This document shows, one piece after another, positions 55,590 through 60,288 of a stretch of 60,288 nucleotides of DNA. The DNA is from an uncultured Muribaculaceae bacterium. Its GTDB lineage: Bacteria > Bacteroidota > Bacteroidia > Bacteroidales > Muribaculaceae. Within the stretch, counting starts at the first letter, position 1, and every line of letters begins with the position of its first letter. A program made the translations under genes and the position numbers. The DNA lies in NCBI GenBank assembly GCA_947626355.1, contig CANQRV010000008.1, positions 1-60,288 of the forward strand, in the 5' to 3' direction. The notes below the pieces were generated by a model. It had not been told where the DNA came from, did no database searches, and worked only from the letters and a program-made list of their open reading frames with translations.

Positions 55590-56765
55590 TCAGAGGGCGA
55601 GGTTGTAGATCTCGCGCCAGTCGGCCGGCGAGAGGGCGACGTAAGAGCCGAGCGTCTCGCCGAAATTCTTCTTCAGGGAGTCGACGAGGGCATCGATGTC
55701 GGGCTTCGTGCCGATGAGCTCCGTGAGGGAGGTGGAGAGACCGAGGTCATGGTAGAAATCGCGCAGCATGGCGATGCCTTCGGCGATGACCTCGTCGGTG
55801 GTGTGGCCGGTGGGGTCTACCGACATCACGTTGATGGCGAAGCGCCATATCTTGTCGGGATTGCGGCGCGACGCCACTTCCATCCATGCGGGGGCGAGAC
55901 ATGCGAGACCCGCGCCGTGAGGCACGTCGTAGAGGGCCGACACCTCATGCTCGAGCTTATGGGTGGCCCAGTCTTCCACCTTCCCTACGCCGCAGAGGCC
56001 GTTGTGGGCGAGCGTCGAGGCCCACATCACGTCGGCACGCGCGTCGTAGCTGTCGGGCTGCATGCGGAGAGTGAGCGCCTGGTCGAGCACATCGCGCATT
56101 ATGGCCTCGGAATAGGCGTCGACGAGCTGGGTGCCTACAGTGGGAGAGAAATAGCGCTCGAAGATATGGCAGAGCATATCGACGATGCCGTAGGCTGTCT
56201 GCTCCCAGGGAAGCGTGAACGTCAGCTCCGGGTTCATCACCGCGAAACGCGGACGCAGCAGGGCCGGATAGCGGGCCCCGAGCTTCTGATGCGTGGCCAC
56301 CCGTGTAATCACTGAGTTGCCGCTGCCCTCGCTTCCGGCAGCAGGGATGGTGAGCACTACGCCGACGGGCAGAGCGGCCATAGGCTGCTCCTTGCCCGAG
56401 TAGAAGTCCCAGAAATCGCCGGGATAGACGGCTCCGAGGGCTATCGCCTTTGCTGTGTCGATGACGGATCCGCCGCCGACAGCGAGTATGAATGTGACGG
56501 CTTCCCTTACGGCGAGCGCCACGCCCTCATACACCTTGTCGTCGGTGGGGTTGGGCTTCACGCCGGAGAGCGTGACCCATTGGAGGCCGGCGCCACGGAG
56601 GGAATCCTCCACGCGGCCTATGAGACCGCTGCGCACGGCCGAGCCGCCACCATACACTATCAGCACTTTGCCGGCGCCATGACGCGCCGCGAGGGCTCCT
56701 ACCTGCGACTCTGTGTCACGGCCGAACACAAACTCCGTGGGAGAGCAGAATATGAAATTGTCCAT
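55590..56765 (-). CDS. Iron-containing alcohol dehydrogenase (YqhD/butanol dehydrogenase type)
   Basis: NAD(P)H-linked alcohol/aldehyde oxidoreductase of 391 residues with start at 56765 (MDNFIFCSPTEFVFG); the longer frame adds an implausible Tyr-rich 14-residue leader. The GGGSVIDTAKAIALG (about 94-108) segment binds the cofactor. Metal ligands lie in GIVDMLCHIFERYF and THKLEHEVSALYDVPHGAGL. It may reduce aldehydes produced from sugars or lipids. It shares a probable transcript with the acyl-CoA ligase. Confidence 0.92.
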   Translation of the reverse strand: MDNFIFCSPTEFVFGRDTESQVGALAARHGAGKVLIVYGGGSAVRSGLIGRVEDSLRGAGLQWVTLSGVKPNPTDDKVYEGVALAVREAVTFILAVGGGSVIDTAKAIALGAVYPGDFWDFYSGKEQPMAALPVGVVLTIPAAGSEGSGNSVITRVATHQKLGARYPALLRPRFAVMNPELTFTLPWEQTAYGIVDMLCHIFERYFSPTVGTQLVDAYSEAIMRDVLDQALTLRMQPDSYDARADVMWASTLAHNGLCGVGKVEDWATHKLEHEVSALYDVPHGAGLACLAPAWMEVASRRNPDKIWRFAINVMSVDPTGHTTDEVIAEGIAMLRDFYHDLGLSTSLTELIGTKPDIDALVDSLKKNFGETLGSYVALSPADWREIYNLAL

Positions 56766-56802
56766 ATATTCGTAGAGATATTTCGGGTTATAATATATAT
56801 AA

Positions 56803-56835
56803 CACATCCGGAGGGCGTCTGCGACTCCGGATGTG
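56803..56835 (-). terminator. Hairpin terminator after the HIT gene
   Basis: CACATCCGGAG (56803-56813) pairs perfectly with CTCCGGATGTG (56825-56835). On the minus strand the run TTATATATA follows. It lies 60 bp after the HIT stop and ends the greA-HIT unit before the alcohol dehydrogenase gene. Confidence 0.65.
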
Positions 56836-56894
56836 CAAAAAAATCATATCTGAGAAGGAGGTGACCACGGGGAAAAAGATGGCTCCGGAGCGTT

Positions 56895-57290
56895 TCAGGC
56901 CTTGAAGGCGGCGCTGACCGCAGCGGCGATCTGCTTCATCTTTTCCGGGTCAGGGTCGGAGATCTTGTGGCTGAAGTCCATGTCGCCCTCGTTGCGCAGG
57001 GGCACAAGATGGATGTGGGCGTGAGGCACCTCGAGGCCAAGCACGGCCACTCCTACCTTGCGGCAGGGGATGGCCTCCCTGATGGCCTCGGCCACCTTCT
57101 TGGCGAAGACCGTCATGGCGGCGAGCTCCTCGTCGTCGAGATCGAAGATATAGTCGACCTCCTTGCGGGGCACGACGAGGGTGTGGCCCCAGTTGACGGG
57201 GTTGATGTCGAGGAAGGCGAAGAAACGGTCGTCTTCCGCCACCTTGTAGCAGGGGATATCGCCTGCCATTATCTTAGAAAATATTGTCAT
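56895..57290 (-). CDS. HIT-family protein
   Basis: Nucleotide hydrolase/transferase of the HINT branch, 131 residues from ATG 57290, which follows AGAAAAG. The histidine triad is VPHAHIHLVPL (about 98-108), and FAFLDINPVNWGHTLVVPRKE and the N-terminal IFSKIMAGDIPCYKV are typical. The upstream ATG 57314 adds eight residues and is less likely. Cellular substrate unknown, as for most HINT proteins. It is downstream of greA with a gap of about 47 bp that contains a short CTTCACT-like tract. Confidence 0.93.
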   Translation of the reverse strand: MTIFSKIMAGDIPCYKVAEDDRFFAFLDINPVNWGHTLVVPRKEVDYIFDLDDEELAAMTVFAKKVAEAIREAIPCRKVGVAVLGLEVPHAHIHLVPLRNEGDMDFSHKISDPDPEKMKQIAAAVSAAFKA

Positions 57291-57310
57291 CTTTTCTAAA
57301 GGGTTAAGCG

Positions 57311-57331
57311 TCAAGTGTGAAGAGTGAAGGG
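57311..57331. repeat. Short relic of the heptanucleotide repeat
   Basis: The plus strand reads AAGTGTGAAGAGTGAAGGGT, a variant of the AGTGAAG repeat at 20424-20472. It sits between greA and the HIT gene, again just past a stop codon (57338). Confidence 0.6.
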
Positions 57332-57337
57332 TCAGGA

Positions 57338-57802
57338 TCAGATCTGGATGTCGATGATCTCGAAGCGGAGGATGCCGACGGGAGCCTTCACCTCCACCTT
57401 GTCGCCTTTGTGGTGGCCGAGAAGGCCCTGGGCGATAGGCGTGGTGGAAGAGATCTTGTGTTCGCGGAGGTTGGCCTCGTTTTCCGTCACGATGGTGTAG
57501 GTCATCGTCATCCCGTTGTCGAGATTCCTGATGGTGACCTTATTGAGAATCTGCACCTCCTCGGTGTTGAGATTGCTGTCGTCGATGATACGGGCGGAGG
57601 CGATGATCTCCTTCAGCTTCGCGATCTTCATCTCGAGCATGCCCTGAGCCTCCTTCGCGGCGTCGTATTCGGCGTTTTCCGAAAGGTCTCCCTTATCGCG
57701 GGCCTCGGCGATGGCATGCTTGATGGCGGGGCGCTGGGCCTCGAGCGCGTCAAGCTCCTTCATTTTCTTGTCGTAGCCCTCTTTGGTGAGATATGTTGCC
57801 AT
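57338..57802 (-). CDS. greA: Transcription elongation factor GreA
   Basis: Rescues backtracked RNA polymerase by stimulating transcript cleavage. A 154-residue protein with the N-terminal coiled coil (about 1-75; DLSENAEYDAAKEAQGMLE carries the acidic tip) and the C-terminal FKBP-like domain (ISSTTPIAQGLLGHHKGD). The length is normal. It is the first gene of a unit with the HIT protein and is read from a promoter about 160 bp upstream. Confidence 0.96.
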   Translation of the reverse strand: MATYLTKEGYDKKMKELDALEAQRPAIKHAIAEARDKGDLSENAEYDAAKEAQGMLEMKIAKLKEIIASARIIDDSNLNTEEVQILNKVTIRNLDNGMTMTYTIVTENEANLREHKISSTTPIAQGLLGHHKGDKVEVKAPVGILRFEIIDIQI

Positions 57803-57958
57803 GATAACCGGTGTTTTGATAATTTGTTTCTATGATTATTTATAAGTATAAAAAAGGAAGGAATCCTTTCAAGCGGAACGTGCCGGCCCGTAAGCCGGAT
57901 TTCCGTCAGGAAAAAATCCTTCATGGCGCGGATGGCGCCCTCTTCTTTATTAACGCCG

Positions 57959-57990
57959 CAAAGATAGCACTTTTTTCAATGACCTGCAAA
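57959..57990 (-). promoter_or_regulatory. Promoter of greA-HIT
   Basis: On the minus strand: TTTG (57990-57987), 20 bp, TATCTTTG (57966-57959), exact to consensus. The start near 57952 leaves a leader of about 150 nt. Confidence 0.8.
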
Positions 57991-58040
57991 TTTATTTCCA
58001 AATCGCCCCGCTCATATTTTTTAATTATAAGTATTTTGCT

Positions 58041-58048
58041 TACTTTTG
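58041..58048 (+). promoter_or_regulatory. -7 box of the sufE promoter
   Basis: TACTTTTG matches TAnnTTTG. The -33 position reads TTTT instead of TTTG. The leader is about 60 nt. Confidence 0.6.
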
Positions 58049-58115
58049 CATCAGATAACCGCAGGCCCACGGGCGCCTACAGGCTCCCCGACGCCTCATA
58101 ACATCATCATCATCA

Positions 58116-58565
58116 ATGACTATCAACCAACTGCAAGACGATATAACCGAGGAATTCGACGGGCTCACCGACTGGATGGACCGCTACGCCTACATCATAG
58201 ACCTCGGCAACACCCTGCCGGCGCTGCCCGAAGAGAAGAAGACCCCCGGCAACCTCATCGAGGGATGCCAGAGCCGCGTATGGATCACGGCCGAGCGCAA
58301 CGACGACGGCACCCTCCATTTCCTCGCCGACTCCGACGCCCTGATAGTGAAGGGCATCGTGGCCCTGCTGCTGAGGGTGCTCAACGACCATACTCCCGAC
58401 GAGATCCTCGGCGCCAACCTCTACTTCATCGACAGGATCGGCCTTCACGAGCACCTCTCCCCCACCCGCAGCAACGGCCTCGTGGCCATGGTGAAGCAGA
58501 TCGACAACTACGCCCGGGCCTTCAAGATGCTCGACGATAAAGGCAACCGACCGGAAATCAATTGA
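58116..58565 (+). CDS. sufE: SufE-family sulfur acceptor
   Basis: Takes persulfide sulfur from the cysteine desulfurase SufS for Fe-S cluster assembly. A 149-residue protein. The catalytic Cys is in NLIEGCQSRVWI (about 45-57), and VKGIVALLLRVLNDHTPDEI and HLSPTRSNGL near the end are family segments. No suf genes are next to it. The peptide transporter follows after 26 bp and may be on the same transcript. Confidence 0.93.
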   Translation: MTINQLQDDITEEFDGLTDWMDRYAYIIDLGNTLPALPEEKKTPGNLIEGCQSRVWITAERNDDGTLHFLADSDALIVKGIVALLLRVLNDHTPDEILGANLYFIDRIGLHEHLSPTRSNGLVAMVKQIDNYARAFKMLDDKGNRPEIN

Positions 58566-58591
58566 AACAATAACCTTATAACACCCATTCC

Positions 58592-60115
58592 ATGTTTAAA
58601 AACCATCCCAAGGGGCTAATCCCCGCCGCCTTGAGCAATATGGGAGAACGCTTCGGCTACTACATCATGAACGCCGTGCTCGTGCTCTTCCTCTGCTCGA
58701 AGTTCGGCCTCAAGGAAGAAACCTCGACCATCATCTATTCCTGTTTCTACGCCGGCATCTACATCCTCAGCCTCGTGGGAGGCGTGATCGCCGACCGCAC
58801 CCAGAACTACAAGGGCACGATCATCTCCGGCCTGATAGTCATGACATTCGGCTACGTGATGCTCGCCATCCCGATCCTCGCCACCCCCGAGAACACCGCC
58901 TGGCTGCTGACGCTGACCTGCGTCGCCCTCTTCCTGATAGCCTTCGGAAACGGCCTCTTCAAGGGTAACCTCCAGGCAATCGTGGGCCAGCTCTACGACA
59001 ATCCGCGCTATGCCTCGCAGCGTGACTCCGGATTCCAGATCTTCTACGTCTTCATCAATGTCGGCGGCGTGATCGCGCCCTTTGTGGCCCCGATGCTCCG
59101 CAGCTGGTGGCTCAACACCAACGGCATGACCTACAACGCGGCGTTCCCCGCAATGGCCCACCAGTATCTCAGCGTGGCCGACTCCATGACCGAGGAGACG
59201 ATGAACAACTTCTACACGCTGGCCACCGAGGTAGGCGCCCCCAACGCAGCCGACCTTCAGGAATTCTGCACACAGTATCTCGACGTCTTCAACACGGGCA
59301 TCCACTACAGCTTCATAGCATCCGTCTTCGCGATGCTCATCTCCCTCTTCATCTTCTTCTACACCAAGAAGGGTCTTCCCTCCCCCGCCAAGAAGGCGGC
59401 CGTCGAGACCGCAGACTACACTCCGGAGGAGAAAGCACGCATGGCAAAGGAGATCAAGCAGCGCATGGGCGCCCTCTTCGCCGTGCTCGGCATCGCCATC
59501 TTCTTCTGGTTCTCGTTCCATCAGAACGGCACCTCGATGTCGCTCTTCGCCCGCGACTTCGTAGACACGTCTTCGATCGCTCCCGAGATCTGGCAGGCCG
59601 TCAACCCCTTCTTCGTGATCGTGCTGACGCCATTCGTGATGATGATGTTCTCGGCGCTCACACGCCGCGGCAAGGAGATCTCCACTCCGCGCAAGATCGC
59701 CATCGGCATGGGTCTGGCCGGCATCGCCTACCTCTTCATGACCATCTACTCGGTGTGCATGCACTATCCTTCTGGTACAGACTTCCGCGAGCTGGCTGTG
59801 GCCACACGCGAGGCCATGCTCTCCGGGCCGTGGGTGCTCATCCTCTACTACTTCTTCATGACAGTGGCCGAGCTCTTCATCTCGCCTCTGGGCCTCTCCT
59901 TCGTGTCGAAGGTGGCTCCCAAGCACATGCAGGGTCTCTGCCAGGGCCTCTGGCTCGGCGCCACCGCCGTGGGCAACCTGATGCTCTGGATCGGCCCGCT
60001 GATCTACAACGCCGCTCCCATCTGGGTGGCATGGTCGGTGTTCCTCGCCGTGTGTCTCATCTCGATGGGTGTGATGTTCGGCATGGTGAAATGGCTCGAG
60101 AGAGTGACGAAATAA
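58592..60115 (+). CDS. POT/PTR2-family peptide transporter
   Basis: Proton-coupled di/tripeptide importer of the inner membrane, 507 residues with about 12-14 membrane segments. The N-terminal ALSNMGERFGYYIMNAVL holds the ExxERFxYY motif of the family. FGNGLFKGNLQAIVGQLYD and FQIFYVFINVGGVIAPF are the second signature. An extra loop at about 195-235 (between segments 6 and 7) and a hydrophilic stretch at about 265-295 are seen. Substrate peptides are inferred from the family. A strong terminator follows. Confidence 0.93.
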   Translation: MFKNHPKGLIPAALSNMGERFGYYIMNAVLVLFLCSKFGLKEETSTIIYSCFYAGIYILSLVGGVIADRTQNYKGTIISGLIVMTFGYVMLAIPILATPENTAWLLTLTCVALFLIAFGNGLFKGNLQAIVGQLYDNPRYASQRDSGFQIFYVFINVGGVIAPFVAPMLRSWWLNTNGMTYNAAFPAMAHQYLSVADSMTEETMNNFYTLATEVGAPNAADLQEFCTQYLDVFNTGIHYSFIASVFAMLISLFIFFYTKKGLPSPAKKAAVETADYTPEEKARMAKEIKQRMGALFAVLGIAIFFWFSFHQNGTSMSLFARDFVDTSSIAPEIWQAVNPFFVIVLTPFVMMMFSALTRRGKEISTPRKIAIGMGLAGIAYLFMTIYSVCMHYPSGTDFRELAVATREAMLSGPWVLILYYFFMTVAELFISPLGLSFVSKVAPKHMQGLCQGLWLGATAVGNLMLWIGPLIYNAAPIWVAWSVFLAVCLISMGVMFGMVKWLERVTK

Positions 60116-60136
60116 TATCCCGTCAATCATACCCAC

Positions 60137-60164
60137 GGGGAGGCCTCCGTGTGGAGGCCTCCCC
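60137..60164 (+). terminator. Terminator after the peptide transporter
   Basis: GGGGAGGCCTCC (60137-60148) and GGAGGCCTCCCC (60153-60164) pair perfectly around GTGT, then TCTTTTT. A strong intrinsic terminator. Confidence 0.92.
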
Positions 60165-60271
60165 TCTTTTTACAGCCGCGGGCGCCGCATAAGCAAGATT
60201 TTTATTAAAATATTTTTTAGTAGATGACAAAATTTGAAAATGTGTTATTAAACACCTGAATATCAGCGTAT

Positions 60272-60279
60272 TAAATTTG
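60272..60279 (+). promoter_or_regulatory. -7 box for a gene beyond the window
   Basis: TAAATTTG matches consensus. A palindrome GTGTTATTAAACAC (60242-60255) lies where the -33 box would be, and a clear TTTG is missing there, so this may be a regulated promoter. The downstream gene is outside the window. Confidence 0.4.
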
Positions 60280-60288
60280 CAAAAGTCC

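Larger units (their letters stand above)
57803..58115. other. Divergent region between greA and sufE (313 bp)
   Basis: It holds the greA promoter (57959-57990), a roughly 150-nt greA leader with hairpins GGCGC/GCGCC and CCGGC/GCCGG and two T-runs, and the sufE promoter (58041-58048). The 89-codon plus-strand frame starting at 57832 lies wholly over the leader and has no family features. Confidence 0.7.

Noticed and set aside
57832..58101. An 89-codon plus-strand frame between greA and sufE
   Set aside because: It covers the greA promoter and leader on the opposite strand and the sufE -7 box; no protein features.

Overview
The window looks like a chromosomal segment of a Bacteroidales gut bacterium, most likely Muribaculaceae (S24-7). 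It is GC-rich. Its promoters follow the Bacteroidetes pattern (TTTG, 19-20 bp, TAnnTTTG; about ten clear cases). It carries a Bacteroidetes-type arabinose operon with a Nudix-family AraR-like regulator, a PorE-like OmpA lipoprotein, proteins ending in T9SS-like sorting domains, and DUF3256 and GYF_2/dispanin proteins. The family-level placement is an inference from gene content; I had no database. I see no rRNA, tRNA, CRISPR array, prophage or transposase.

Layout. 0.3-3.1 kb (-): xylose operon xylB-xylA. 3.3-6.6 kb (+): N-degron operon clpS-clpA-aat. 6.6-8.6 kb (+): a UPF1-like helicase. 8.7-16.2 kb (+): arabinose operon (aldose epimerase lipoprotein, Na+/solute symporter, AraR-like regulator, araD, araA, araB). 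16.4-18.4 kb (-): a BlaI repressor and an M56/TonB-type membrane protein. 18.5-20.5 kb: an AT-rich island with a Fic remnant and a DUF3791-DUF3990-DUF3791 operon, bordered by short palindromic repeats and a heptanucleotide repeat. 20.5-22.0 kb (-): rfbC and fcl for deoxy-sugar nucleotides. 22.3-26.0 kb (-): PorE-like lipoprotein and a C69 dipeptidase. 26.2-31.8 kb (+): DEAD-box RNA helicase, DUF3256 protein, gltX, waaA. 31.8-33.7 kb (-): lipoprotein plus two GYF_2 membrane proteins. 33.9-35.2 kb (+): a PNGase F-like N-glycanase. 35.3-44.6 kb (-): secA, a phosphodiesterase-like protein, a DUF4105 protein, asnS and a repeat-tailed pseudouridine synthase. 44.8-45.8 kb (-): a putative outer membrane protein. 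46.5-53.8 kb (+): a large coiled-coil lipoprotein, an OmpA protein, a four-Big_2-domain protein, hpt and adk. 53.9-57.8 kb (-): acyl-CoA ligase, iron alcohol dehydrogenase, HIT protein, greA. 58.1-60.1 kb (+): sufE and a POT peptide transporter.

How parts fit. The xyl and ara operons together convert D-xylose and L-arabinose to D-xylulose 5-phosphate, which suits growth on plant hemicellulose. The ara promoter has a palindrome just past the predicted transcription start. The PNGase F-like and Big_2 proteins look like T9SS cargo, and the PorE-like lipoprotein looks like a T9SS component.

Most interesting: (1) the low-GC DUF3791-DUF3990-DUF3791 operon beside a broken fic gene; (2) a family of about 108 bp REPIN/MITE-like palindromic elements in four states; (3) a terminator-like hairpin wrapped around the start codon of the PorE-like gene; (4) the coiled-coil lipoprotein/OmpA pair behind a strong promoter and a structured leader; (5) two apparently leaderless promoters, at clpS and the helicase gene.
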